From positions 1-60,783 of the forward strand of contig JAZBPA010000212.1 in the NCBI GenBank assembly GCA_036351435.1: a DNA stretch of 60,783 nucleotides, read 5' to 3'. Positions 51,404 through 60,656 of the stretch are shown piece by piece; positions within the stretch are counted from its first letter, which is position 1, and every line of letters begins with the position of its first letter. Below the pieces are notes generated by a model. It did not search any database, was not told the DNA's origin, and worked only from the letters and a program-made list of their open reading frames with translations. The DNA is from JAAUQA01 sp036351435 (lineage in GTDB: Bacteria; Pseudomonadota; Gammaproteobacteria; Competibacterales; Competibacteraceae). The translations under genes and the position numbers were made by a program.

Positions 51404-53773
51404 TCAGTTACGCAGCGGCTTGCCAGTTTCCAACATGTGCATGGCACGGGCTTGAGAGAGCGGATTCGCAACCAACTCGACAAAGGCGTCTCGCTCCAGT
51501 TTCAGCAACCAAGATTCCGGCACCAGAGTTCCGGGGTCCACATCACCGCCACAGATAGCTGCGGCAATCTTCTTGGCGATGAAGAAATCGTGCTCCGACA
51601 TGAAGTGGCCTTCCAGCATGTTGTTCATGCCCATTTCTATGGTCGCCGAGCCGATCCGCCCCGCAACCTTGACTAGGCGCTTCAACGGTGGCCGGTAGGC
51701 GGATTCTGCCATCGCTTTAGCCTGTGCCTTGGCGATATGCAAAATCTCATGGGGATTGAAAGCAACAATATCCGACGAACGAAGGAAGCCTGCTTGTTTA
51801 GCTTCTTCGGCGCTGGTTGCCACCTTGGCCGTGGCCACATTCTGGAAGTACTTGATCAAGAAAGGGTTCATGTTGTTGTCGGGGCATTCTTCGGCGATAC
51901 GCAAGGCAAATTCCTTACAACCGCCACCCGCCGGCAACAAACCGACACCGATTTCCACCAGCCCCATATAGCTTTCCAGCGCTGCCACGACGCGATCGCA
52001 ATGCATGGCGATTTCGCAACCACCACCCAGGGCCATACCCTGAACTGCCCCAACGACGGGAACATAAGAGTGACGAATCCGGGAAGTGCAGTTTTGGAAG
52101 TTCTCTACAATTTCGCGGATACGATCCCAATTACCTTCCATCACCACCGGTGCAATACCAGCCAAATCGGCACCCGCACTGAACGGCGCTTTATCCTGCC
52201 AAATCACTAGACCAGCGAACTGGCCGCTCTCGCAGACATCAAGCGCTTGGTTGATGCCGGCGATAACGCCTTCACCCACCGCGTGCATCTTGGTCTTGAA
52301 ACTCAAGATGCCGATGTCGTCACCCTGATGCCACATCCGCACTGCATCGGTTTCAAAAACGGTCGTGCCTTTCTCCGGCGCTTTCTCACCCAACACCAAT
52401 TCGGGGAAGTATTGCCGTTGGTAAACCGGCAGATCGGAGCGGGGACGAAACACTTTATCGCTCGGCGCATAAGATCCGGTTGCCGCGTGTGCGCCATCAA
52501 TTTCGTTGACCCAAGCCGGCAACGGAACATCCGACATGGTCTTGCCCGCCGCGATGTCTTCAGCGATCCAGTCGGCAACTTGTTTCCAACCGGCAGCCTG
52601 CCAGACTTCGAAAGGTCCTTGTTTCCAACCGTAACCCCAACGCATGGCGAAATCAGCATCGCGGGCGTTGTCGGCAATTTCTGCCAAGCTGACCGCCGCG
52701 TAATGCCACATGTCGCGCAGAGCCGCCCACACAAATTGCGCCTGAGGATGGGAAGAGGCACGCACTGCAGCCACTTTCTCGGCCAGATTACGGTTACCCA
52801 TAATCGTTTTGACGTCAGGATCAAGGGTGGTATCGACCGGGCGATAATCGCCTTTGGCGAGATCCAACACTAGGCGCTCCTTACCTTTGCGGGTGTAGAT
52901 ACCCCCGCGAGTCTTATTGCCCAATGCACCTTTGTCGATCAACCCTTGCAACCACGCCGGCACATGATAGTACTTGTGCCAAGGATCGTTGGTCAGCACT
53001 TCGGCGGATTTGGACAGCACGTTAGCCAAAGTGTCCAGACCCACAAGATCGGAGGTGCGGAACGTGGCGGTGGAAGGCCGACCCAGCGCAGGTCCAGTCA
53101 GTGCATCGACAATGTCAAACGGCAAGCCGAGCTTGTCGGCGTGATACATGGTTGCCTGAATGTTGAACAAACCCAACCGGTTAGCAATGAAATTGGGGCT
53201 GTCTTTAGCATGCACCACACCCTTACCCAAAGTGGTGACCAGGAAGGTCTCCAGCTTGTTCAGGTGTTTAGTGTCGGTGAATTCACCGGCGATTAATTCC
53301 ACCAAGGGCATGTAACGCGGCGGATTAAAAAAGTGAATACCGCAAAAGCGGGGCCGGATTTTTTCAGGCAACGCCTTAGATAAAAGCGTGATGCCGAGTC
53401 CCGACGTGTTAGTAGCAAAGATGGCGTCCTCACTGATATAAGGCGCTATCTTGTTATATAGGTCTTGTTTCCACTCCAACCGTTCGGCGATGGCCTCAAT
53501 GATCAAATCACAATCGCGCAGTTCTTCGAGGTTTTCGTCGTAGTTAGCGGGAGTGATCAGTCTAAGCCGGTCCTTTGCGGAAGCCGGCGCCGGCTTCATC
53601 TTCTCCATCTGTTTGATCGCTTTATTAACAAAGGCGCTCTTGTCTTCGCTTTTGTCAGCCAGATCGAACAGAACCGGTTTCACGTCGGCACTGGCCAGAT
53701 GGGCGGCAGCCTGAGCCCCCATCACGCCAGCACCCAGAATAGCCACCTTGCGTACGTATGGACCGCTACTCAT
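51404..53773 (-). CDS. fadN: Bifunctional 3-hydroxyacyl-CoA dehydrogenase/enoyl-CoA hydratase (FadN type)
   Basis: The 789-residue protein catalyses hydration and NAD-dependent oxidation in beta-oxidation. Domain order is dehydrogenase first (Rossmann start VAILGAGVMGAQAAAHL, then CGIHFFNPPRYMPLVE), with the hydratase fold at the C terminus (FSAGADLAGIA, QGMALGGGCEIAMHCDR). This order and length match Bacillus FadN rather than E. coli FadB, where the hydratase is N-terminal. ATG 53773 has GGAG 11 nt upstream; the GTG at 53785 is too close to that site. Confidence 0.92.
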   Translation of the reverse strand: MSSGPYVRKVAILGAGVMGAQAAAHLASADVKPVLFDLADKSEDKSAFVNKAIKQMEKMKPAPASAKDRLRLITPANYDENLEELRDCDLIIEAIAERLEWKQDLYNKIAPYISEDAIFATNTSGLGITLLSKALPEKIRPRFCGIHFFNPPRYMPLVELIAGEFTDTKHLNKLETFLVTTLGKGVVHAKDSPNFIANRLGLFNIQATMYHADKLGLPFDIVDALTGPALGRPSTATFRTSDLVGLDTLANVLSKSAEVLTNDPWHKYYHVPAWLQGLIDKGALGNKTRGGIYTRKGKERLVLDLAKGDYRPVDTTLDPDVKTIMGNRNLAEKVAAVRASSHPQAQFVWAALRDMWHYAAVSLAEIADNARDADFAMRWGYGWKQGPFEVWQAAGWKQVADWIAEDIAAGKTMSDVPLPAWVNEIDGAHAATGSYAPSDKVFRPRSDLPVYQRQYFPELVLGEKAPEKGTTVFETDAVRMWHQGDDIGILSFKTKMHAVGEGVIAGINQALDVCESGQFAGLVIWQDKAPFSAGADLAGIAPVVMEGNWDRIREIVENFQNCTSRIRHSYVPVVGAVQGMALGGGCEIAMHCDRVVAALESYMGLVEIGVGLLPAGGGCKEFALRIAEECPDNNMNPFLIKYFQNVATAKVATSAEEAKQAGFLRSSDIVAFNPHEILHIAKAQAKAMAESAYRPPLKRLVKVAGRIGSATIEMGMNNMLEGHFMSEHDFFIAKKIAAAICGGDVDPGTLVPESWLLKLERDAFVELVANPLSQARAMHMLETGKPLRN

Positions 53774-53929
53774 AATCTTGTTCACTCCTCTCTCGATAGG
53801 GTGGTTAACACCTTTGGTAAGACCTTTAGTCCAGATTTCATAAAATCCGCTAACAGCTTAGTTAGGCTTGAGGATTTATTCAATCGGGCCGAAGCCAAAA
53901 ATAAAAGAATAGTACAAACTCATCAAATT

Positions 53930-56023
53930 TTATTGGATAGGTTGCAACACGCCGGGATTGGTCACGCTCAAGACTGTACCGTTGCTAATTACAAAGCTAG
54001 CCATTTCGCTTTGCATCTCTGCGGTTGCGGCCGGTGAAACGATGGGCAGTAAAAAAGAACTGTGCGCGCCTTCAGTGAAACGCACGATGGCACGCAAGCC
54101 CATATCATCCTCCGTAGTAGCAGCAACAGAGGCAAGACCCATGATGCGAGCTAACGGTTCGGTACCGGCTAAAGGCGCACCGGGCACACTGTTGGGGATG
54201 GTTGCATCGGGTGGCGGGCCGACCACTTCGATCATGTGAATGGGATGAGCCTCAGCTGCTGCACTGGCATAGTTGATGGGGTCCCCTGAATCTACCGCTT
54301 GTTGAAATGCATTCACAAAGGCTCCGAATTCCGCCGTGCCCGGTTCCAACCCCACCGCCATCAGACCCGCCAGGATACGTGGACCGAAGCTTTCCGAACC
54401 GAGTAGCAATCGGGTCAAATCACCACCCGGATTGGCTAGTGTCGCGGCGCTGATCTCATTCTCGACCGCCAGAAAAGTGGTCCCCACAATAGCGCCCAAA
54501 GAATGTCCGACGAAACGAATCGGCGTCGCGAAATCGGCTAAAGCATCACCATCAATGTCCAGCATCGGCAAGGTGGCGGTCAAATGGAACAAGTCGGCAC
54601 TGCCTTGACGTATATTATCCCGAGTAGTCAACGACGAAGTCAGATTAATGTAATGAATGCCCGAAGCATCAATCATCCCGTCCGGGCCAGGGACGCCGGT
54701 TTCATTGTTGAGCAGATCAACGTTGAAGGTGCGCTCCAACGGACCCGCATAGAACGGATTTTCAGTATCAGTGATGCCGTGCAGCGGTAGATCAATCGCT
54801 ATAGCAGCAAACCCCACGCTAGCCAAGGTATCGGCGACGGCGAATATATTGGCCCGATTCTGGGTGATGCCATGCTGAAAAATAACTACCGGCCAACCGC
54901 CGGGGGGTTTACTTTGACCACTATTGGCGTTGGGGATGGTGGCTAGTACCGGGATGGTCACCGACTGAGGCGCGATAGGCTGCGGATTGTATCGGGTCAC
55001 AGCGCTGTCGTTAACGCCTTGCCAACGGGTACTCAAAATGATCGGTGCGTCCTGGGGCGCTGCGGGCGCCTGCAGATAATAGGGAATCTGAAAAGTGCCC
55101 GCATAAATATCCGCTAATCCGGCCAATCCCAATGCGCTGGTATTCGAACCAGTCGCGGCCAATCCGAGTGGTTGGGCGGTAACGCCGCTGCGCACCACTT
55201 GCAGTGCATCATCAATGGATTGCGTCAAAAAAGTCCAACTCAGGATAATGCTACCACGGTCGATCCCTTGGCCTGCAGCGGCTTCTTCCTGGGAAAGCAC
55301 CGCTGTTTGGATTGGCACCAAAGCGCGGGCCTGTGCATCGGTCAGTTGCGGAAAATTACTGTTGCCGTTTTCGTCTACCAGGGGACGGTGATGATTACCC
55401 CGATACCGAGCAAAGATATAAGTCCGATCCGGGAAGGCCGGATTCCCGTCCAACAGCGCACGAATCCCGTTGGTCAGCACCACCATGTAACCGGTTTTAG
55501 CTTTCAGAGGACGCAAAGGCGTGATGACCACTGTTTTACCGGTCGGATCCAGCGGTGACAATCCCGCCACATAATCCTCATTGGCAACCAACTCCCGCTT
55601 TACCCGCTCTACTGCGAAAGGTCGATCAGTGGAACCGAGAAATGGATTGACCAACTCGACTTCAAACAACCGTACCGTCGTCCCTGCGCTGACGCTGACC
55701 GGATCAATGGCGCTGTCGATGGGGGTGGGATTGCCCGGAATGGGCAGCACGCCGTTGGAAAAAGTCGCCACGATAGGATTAACGGTGGAGAATCCATCCA
55801 AATTATTTAAAGCCTGGGTAGGACCACTGGCCGGATCGTTAGGATCGGCAATCGGGATATTCAACGTCCCATCGGCCGAACCGCTAAATAACAAATTGAT
55901 GGGAAACGGAACTAGACCCGTGCTAGGATCGAAATTGGCCCGCAGGGTGGCAGCCTGTTGTGCTGGCAAACTACTCGGAAGCAACAGGATCAGCAGGGCA
56001 ATAATAATTTTGCTTTTATTCAT
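53930..56023 (-). CDS. Exported lipase of the VolA/Pla-1-cef type
   Basis: The 697-residue product starts at ATG 56023 with a signal peptide ending SSLPAQQ. The N-terminal half has a bacterial-lipase N-terminal pattern (RANFDPSTGLVPFPINLLFSG, YMVVLTNGIR). The C-terminal half is an alpha/beta hydrolase with WPVVIFQHGITQNRANIFAVADTLAS and nucleophile S508 in VGHSLGAIVGT. Vibrio VolA cleaves lysophosphatidylcholine to feed FadL; here the gene lies directly next to fadL, supporting the same role. No lipobox cysteine is visible, unlike VolA, so it may be soluble or exposed by another route. Confidence 0.88.
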   Translation of the reverse strand: MNKSKIIIALLILLLPSSLPAQQAATLRANFDPSTGLVPFPINLLFSGSADGTLNIPIADPNDPASGPTQALNNLDGFSTVNPIVATFSNGVLPIPGNPTPIDSAIDPVSVSAGTTVRLFEVELVNPFLGSTDRPFAVERVKRELVANEDYVAGLSPLDPTGKTVVITPLRPLKAKTGYMVVLTNGIRALLDGNPAFPDRTYIFARYRGNHHRPLVDENGNSNFPQLTDAQARALVPIQTAVLSQEEAAAGQGIDRGSIILSWTFLTQSIDDALQVVRSGVTAQPLGLAATGSNTSALGLAGLADIYAGTFQIPYYLQAPAAPQDAPIILSTRWQGVNDSAVTRYNPQPIAPQSVTIPVLATIPNANSGQSKPPGGWPVVIFQHGITQNRANIFAVADTLASVGFAAIAIDLPLHGITDTENPFYAGPLERTFNVDLLNNETGVPGPDGMIDASGIHYINLTSSLTTRDNIRQGSADLFHLTATLPMLDIDGDALADFATPIRFVGHSLGAIVGTTFLAVENEISAATLANPGGDLTRLLLGSESFGPRILAGLMAVGLEPGTAEFGAFVNAFQQAVDSGDPINYASAAAEAHPIHMIEVVGPPPDATIPNSVPGAPLAGTEPLARIMGLASVAATTEDDMGLRAIVRFTEGAHSSFLLPIVSPAATAEMQSEMASFVISNGTVLSVTNPGVLQPIQ

Positions 56024-56054
56024 GAGTGCATTCCTTCGTAACAACGGCCAAAAT

Positions 56055-57407
56055 TCAGAAACGCCAGCGCAAACCCGCGCTGATGATATTCGCATCCGCT
56101 TCGTAGGTGCCATCCAAGGTGTTGCCGATAGGCACACCGGAAGAAGCGCCACTAGTCACCTCGGTATCACTGATGTCGTAGTCGTCAATGAAGATATGGG
56201 TGTAGGCAAAGTCGAAGGAAAAATTAGGCGAATAAACATAAGAAGCGCCGAACGTCAGCCATTTGCGATCCGAATCAGGCGTCCGGGGAGTGAGATCTTC
56301 CTCATCCACTGGGCTTTCGTCATATTCCAAGCCGGCCCTCAAGGTCCACTCCGGCGAATATTTATAGCTCACCCCCAACTGATAACGCCAGCTGTTATGC
56401 CAGTTCTCTGGCTGTACTGCATCAGGGCTGCCGTCCTCGAATTGAATTCGAATCTCATCAAAATCGCTCCATTCAGTCCACCAGGCTCCGGCCATAATCG
56501 TCCAGCGATCGTCAATTTCATGGTAAGCCCCAAGCATGAGTATTGCCGGCGATGTGAAATCGACCGAAGCGCTGACCTTGCGAGAGTTCAACCCTGGCAC
56601 GACCGCCGCAATTGAGCCGGGCACGTTAATGTTGGCCTTGCCTTCCAAGGTATGATCGACACTGGAGCGGTAGGAAATGCCCAAGCGAGTGCCGGGCTGC
56701 AGCTCATAGAGCAAACCGAGGTTCCACCCCAGTCCCCAGTCATCACCGGTCAGCTGATTAAAGCCATCAAAGGCCGGAGTCGATGGAGTCACCCCAGGAA
56801 TACCGAGTAGAAAACCGATAGCACCGAAATCAATGGCGCTGGTCAGTTCGGCATCGGCGTACTGGATCATAACGCCCCCACCTAGCGACAATTGTTCATT
56901 GATTTTGAAGCCTAGCGATGGATTGAGATTGATGGTCGTTAGTTCAGACTTGATACCATGATAGCGGCCAATCCAATCATCATCGTATTCAGTGGCCAAT
57001 CCATAAGGCGTGGTCAATCCTACGCCAAAGGTCAACTGCTCACTGAGTTCTTGAGTGTAATAAAAGTTGGGAATATAGGCTGGTTGCGCTCCATCGTTGT
57101 TGCGCTTGCCGATAGGTTCCCCACCGATGGCGTTGGTGGAATCCTTGTCCTTGAAATCAAACTTGCCGATGATGACATGTAGGCTGGCTTCCGCATTACG
57201 ACCCTCGCGGTAAGTGAGGCCGGCCGGATTAAAAAATACAGTGGCACCATTGTCAGCCGCCGCCGCTTGGCCTGCATTTCTAACGCCTTGACAGAGGGCG
57301 CATAATTCGGTGACTTGAAAGCCGCCTGCTTGAACGTGGCTGGCATAGCATAGAATGGTGATTGGAATGGCGACTGACAGCAGCCGATTTAAGGATATTG
57401 CTTGCAT
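56055..57407 (-). CDS. fadL: FadL-type outer-membrane fatty acid transporter
   Basis: The 450-residue product has a signal peptide ending SHVQAGG, the FadL N-terminal plug sequence with NPAGLTYREG, and barrel strands such as LTFGVGLTTPYGL and PSLGFKINEQLSLGGGVMIQY. The C-terminal end is GLRWRF, a typical terminal strand. FadL-family porins take up long-chain fatty acids or other hydrophobic compounds. It is the first gene of the lipid-use cluster in transcription order, followed 31 nt later by the lipase. Confidence 0.93.
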   Translation of the reverse strand: MQAISLNRLLSVAIPITILCYASHVQAGGFQVTELCALCQGVRNAGQAAAADNGATVFFNPAGLTYREGRNAEASLHVIIGKFDFKDKDSTNAIGGEPIGKRNNDGAQPAYIPNFYYTQELSEQLTFGVGLTTPYGLATEYDDDWIGRYHGIKSELTTINLNPSLGFKINEQLSLGGGVMIQYADAELTSAIDFGAIGFLLGIPGVTPSTPAFDGFNQLTGDDWGLGWNLGLLYELQPGTRLGISYRSSVDHTLEGKANINVPGSIAAVVPGLNSRKVSASVDFTSPAILMLGAYHEIDDRWTIMAGAWWTEWSDFDEIRIQFEDGSPDAVQPENWHNSWRYQLGVSYKYSPEWTLRAGLEYDESPVDEEDLTPRTPDSDRKWLTFGASYVYSPNFSFDFAYTHIFIDDYDISDTEVTSGASSGVPIGNTLDGTYEADANIISAGLRWRF

Positions 57408-57531
57408 GATTATTCTCCGTTCTCACCTCGGGCGCGACCCTGGCAGTCCAACGGTGCATTGACCGACAGCAGCCGATACTTTATAAATTTAGCCGAGAAA
57501 ACCATGCTGATCCGAGTTTCGGATCAATAAT

Positions 57532-57759
57532 TTATTCCACTAAGCGCCGTATCGCTTGCGAATCGAAAGGCCAGCCGATTTCAATGCCCGTATCCACCCG
57601 TTGTAACACCGGAATACGCGTCCCATAACGCTCCATTAACTGCTCATTCTCTGCAATATCCACTTCGGTGACCGTCATGCCCAACGTCTTTTGTATTAGG
57701 CTCTGTGCTTCTTCGCACAGATGGCAACCCTCGGTTGCGTACAATACCCACTCCGCCAT
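57532..57759 (-). CDS. Glutaredoxin-like protein (DUF836)
   Basis: The 75-residue product has the redox motif C-H-L-C in EGCHLCEEAQSL and the cis-proline segment YGTRIPVL, both of the glutaredoxin-like DUF836 family. The first base of the acyl-CoA ligase region lies on the opposite strand; the start of that gene is 72 nt away. Function is inferred as thiol chemistry; the substrate is unknown. Confidence 0.85.
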   Translation of the reverse strand: MAEWVLYATEGCHLCEEAQSLIQKTLGMTVTEVDIAENEQLMERYGTRIPVLQRVDTGIEIGWPFDSQAIRRLVE

Positions 57760-57831
57760 ACGTCACTGACTCCATTGAAGAAAACTGATGTTGGGCGGGC
57801 TACAGCTGTCCCGACCGAGACCAAACTGTCG

Positions 57832-59427
57832 ATGCTTGAATTATTACATGATTTAATCCCACCGCAGGCCGAACGACGGCCCGATGCCATTGCAGTCCGG
57901 CACGTTAAGAAACATCTGAGCTATGCAGGGTTAGCCGAACAGGTGCAAAAAGTGGCCTGCGGTCTGTTGCAGGCTGGCTTAACCCGTTCGGAACGGGTCG
58001 CGGTGTACTTGCCCAAACGGTTGGAAACCGTTAGTGCGTTGTTTGGGATTTCATTGGCTGGCGGTGTCTTCGTGCCGATCAATCCGCTATTGAAAGCTAA
58101 ACAAGTCGCTTATATCTTGCGCGATTGCAACGTTCGCATTTTGTTCACCAGTGCCAATCGTGCGATGTTATTGGAGTCAGTGTTAGCGAAATGCCACGAC
58201 TTGCACTCCCTGGTTATCGTTGACGAAGGAGAATGCAGTCTCCCTCGGTTGCCTCACCTGGATTATATCACCTGGACGGCGTTGACTAACTCCTCGGTAT
58301 ATCAGGCGCGTCGCCGGGGTATTGATAAGGATATGGCGGCCATTTTGTATACTTCGGGCAGCACCGGCAAACCCAAGGGAGTCGTGCTGTCTCACCGCAA
58401 TTTACTCAGCGGCGCGCACAGCGTCGTTCAGTATCTGGGCAATCATGCTGATGATCGGTTATTAGCGGTACTGCCGTTGAGTTTCGATGCGGGTTTCAGC
58501 CAATTGACCACGGCATTTGCTGCGGGCGGGTGTGCTGTATTGATGGATTATTTGATGGCACGGGATGTGATCAATGCCGTTGCTCGCGATGCAATCACCG
58601 GTCTGACTGCAGTGCCGACTTTGTGGACCCAGTTGGCCACCTTGCCATGGCCGGAAGCGGCGCAAAACAGTTTACGTTATATCGCCAATACTGGCGGCGC
58701 CATGCCGCGTGCTACCCTGGCTGCGCTACGCCAGACATTGCCCCGGACCCAGGTTTTTCTCATGTATGGTTTGACCGAAGCGTTTCGTTCCACCTATCTA
58801 CCCCCAACTGAACTGGATCGTCGGCCTGATTCCATCGGCAAGGCGATTCCCAATGCCGAGGTCCTTGTAGTGCGCGACGACGGCAGTCTTTGCGCACCCG
58901 GCGAACCCGGCGAACTGGTCCATCGCGGTGCCACAGTAGGCTTGGGTTATTGGAATGATCCAGCCCGCACGGCGCAACGGTTCCGTCCCGCTCCCGTTCA
59001 GGCAGCCGGCTTGCCGCTTGCTGAATCGGCGGTCTGGTCCGGCGATACCGTGCGGATGGATGAACAGGGATTTTTGTACTTCATCGGGCGCCAGGATGAT
59101 ATGATCAAAACTTCCGGGTATCGAGTAAGTCCCACCGAAGTCGAGGAAATTCTCTACGCCAGCTGTCTAGTCGCAGAGGCGGCGGCTTTGGGGGTTCCAC
59201 ATCCGGTGTTGGGTCAGGCTTTAATCGCTGTGATAAAGCCGTTGCACCCAAGCGAATTCAACACCTCTGATCTCATCGCCTATTGCAGACTCCAGCTACC
59301 CAGTTTCATGATTCCCCTTCACGTGATCAGCCGTAACGAGCTGCCCCGTAATCCTAACGGCAAAATCGACCGCCAGCAGTTAGCTAGCGAATTCTATCAA
59401 TTATGCACCGAACCCCTGACATCATGA
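57832..59427 (+). CDS. Acyl-CoA ligase (AMP-forming), exosortase A system-associated
   Basis: This ANL-superfamily enzyme activates a carboxylate as acyl-AMP. From ATG 57832 it is 531 residues. Landmarks are the P-loop-like ILYTSGSTGKPKGVVLSHRNL, the mid-domain NTGGAMPRATLAALR, MYGLTEAFRSTYL, SGDTVRMDEQGFLYFIGRQDDMIK, and the C-terminal catalytic lysine in PRNPNGKIDRQQL. This wording and the immediate PLP-decarboxylase neighbour match the pair that accompanies exosortase A (EpsH). No exosortase is in the window. Its stop overlaps the next start as ATGA. Confidence 0.9.
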   Translation: MLELLHDLIPPQAERRPDAIAVRHVKKHLSYAGLAEQVQKVACGLLQAGLTRSERVAVYLPKRLETVSALFGISLAGGVFVPINPLLKAKQVAYILRDCNVRILFTSANRAMLLESVLAKCHDLHSLVIVDEGECSLPRLPHLDYITWTALTNSSVYQARRRGIDKDMAAILYTSGSTGKPKGVVLSHRNLLSGAHSVVQYLGNHADDRLLAVLPLSFDAGFSQLTTAFAAGGCAVLMDYLMARDVINAVARDAITGLTAVPTLWTQLATLPWPEAAQNSLRYIANTGGAMPRATLAALRQTLPRTQVFLMYGLTEAFRSTYLPPTELDRRPDSIGKAIPNAEVLVVRDDGSLCAPGEPGELVHRGATVGLGYWNDPARTAQRFRPAPVQAAGLPLAESAVWSGDTVRMDEQGFLYFIGRQDDMIKTSGYRVSPTEVEEILYASCLVAEAAALGVPHPVLGQALIAVIKPLHPSEFNTSDLIAYCRLQLPSFMIPLHVISRNELPRNPNGKIDRQQLASEFYQLCTEPLTS

Positions 59428-60656
59428 CGGGCGCAGAAATACCCACTATCGCAACGCAATTTTACATCGTAGATGATTGCTTGCAGATCGGTGGCATGCC
59501 GCTGACACAATTGGCGGCGCGTATCGGTCAGACACCGTTTTATGCTTATGAACGGCGCTTGCTTGATGAGCGGGTCGCGTTGCTGCGTCGCCAATTGCCC
59601 GCCGCTGTACAAATCCACTACGCCATCAAAGCCAACCCGATGCCGGCGTTGGTGCAACATCTCGCTAGGCAAGTAGACGGTCTGGATGTTGCCTCGCTCG
59701 GTGAGTTGCGGGTGGCCTTGGACAGTGGAATGGCGGCATCACACATTAGCTTCGCGGGACCCGCTAAGCGACCTTGGGAGTTGTCCGCAGCTATCGCTGC
59801 AGGAATTACCATCAATGTGGAATCCGCTAACGAGCTGGAAACGTTGACTCAGTTAGCCGAGCGAGAGGGCGTTCGGCCCAAAGTGGCGGTACGGGTCAAT
59901 CCAGATTTCGAGCTCAAGACGGCGGGTATGCGGATGGGTGGTGGGCCCAAGCCGTTTGGCATTGATGCAGAACAGGTCCCGGCGGTGCTGCGTCGTATCG
60001 CTGAACTAAACCTAGACTTTCAAGGTTTTCACGTGTTTGCGGGTTCTCAGAATCTGAAAGCACAAGCTATCGTGGAGGCCCACGACAAAACCCTGGAATT
60101 GATATTGGGTCTAGCCGAGCTGGCCCCCGGACCAACCCGTTATTGCAATATCGGCGGTGGTTTCGGTATTCCTTATTTTCCCGGTGATCAGCCCTTGGAG
60201 CTGGAACCGATTGGGGTGAATCTGGAACGGTGGTTACCCCGACTTCAGGAACGACAACCACAAGCCAAGCTGGTATTGGAGTTGGGCCGCTATCTGGTTG
60301 GAGAAGCCGGCATTTACGTTGCGGAGGTGGTTGATCGCAAGGTATCGCGTGGTCGAGTCTTTTTAATCACCAATGGCGGAATGCATCACCATCTAGCGGT
60401 ATCCGGCAATCTAGGCCAAGTCATTCGTAAAAATTACCCGCTACTAGTTGGCAACAGGGTAGTGGGTCAAGCACGGGAAGTGGTCAACGTTGTCGGTCCA
60501 CTATGCACCCCACTGGATATTCTCGGTGATCGAGTGGAGCTCGCCAAAGCAGACATTGGCGATTTGATTGTGGTACTGCAATCGGGAGCCTATGGCTTGA
60601 GCGCCAGTCCGACTGGATTTTTAGGCCATCCGTCGGCAGTTGAGGTGTTGGTGTAA
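59424..60656 (+). CDS. PLP-dependent decarboxylase, exosortase A system-associated (LysA-like)
   Basis: This fold-type III PLP enzyme resembles diaminopimelate decarboxylase. ATG 59424 overlaps the ligase stop as ATGA; a start at 59403 inside the ligase is possible. The product is 410 residues. The PLP lysine is K69 in HYAIKANPMP, followed by GLDVASLGEL, HVFAGSQNLKA, the phosphate-binding GGGFGIP, and the C-terminal catalytic region VGPLCTPLD. The family partner of the acyl-CoA ligase in exosortase A loci is exactly such a protein; the amino acid it decarboxylates is not known. The remaining 127 nt to the window edge hold only a short 6-bp hairpin (60678-60692). Confidence 0.9.
   Translation: MTGAEIPTIATQFYIVDDCLQIGGMPLTQLAARIGQTPFYAYERRLLDERVALLRRQLPAAVQIHYAIKANPMPALVQHLARQVDGLDVASLGELRVALDSGMAASHISFAGPAKRPWELSAAIAAGITINVESANELETLTQLAEREGVRPKVAVRVNPDFELKTAGMRMGGGPKPFGIDAEQVPAVLRRIAELNLDFQGFHVFAGSQNLKAQAIVEAHDKTLELILGLAELAPGPTRYCNIGGGFGIPYFPGDQPLELEPIGVNLERWLPRLQERQPQAKLVLELGRYLVGEAGIYVAEVVDRKVSRGRVFLITNGGMHHHLAVSGNLGQVIRKNYPLLVGNRVVGQAREVVNVVGPLCTPLDILGDRVELAKADIGDLIVVLQSGAYGLSASPTGFLGHPSAVEVLV

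Noticed and set aside
51737..52210. Plus-strand open frames within the fadN gene
   Set aside because: They are antisense to a clear two-domain enzyme and have no recognisable pattern.
55581..56615. A 344-residue plus-strand open frame across the fadL/lipase junction
   Set aside because: It is antisense to two well-supported genes, shows no family motif, and crosses a gene boundary.
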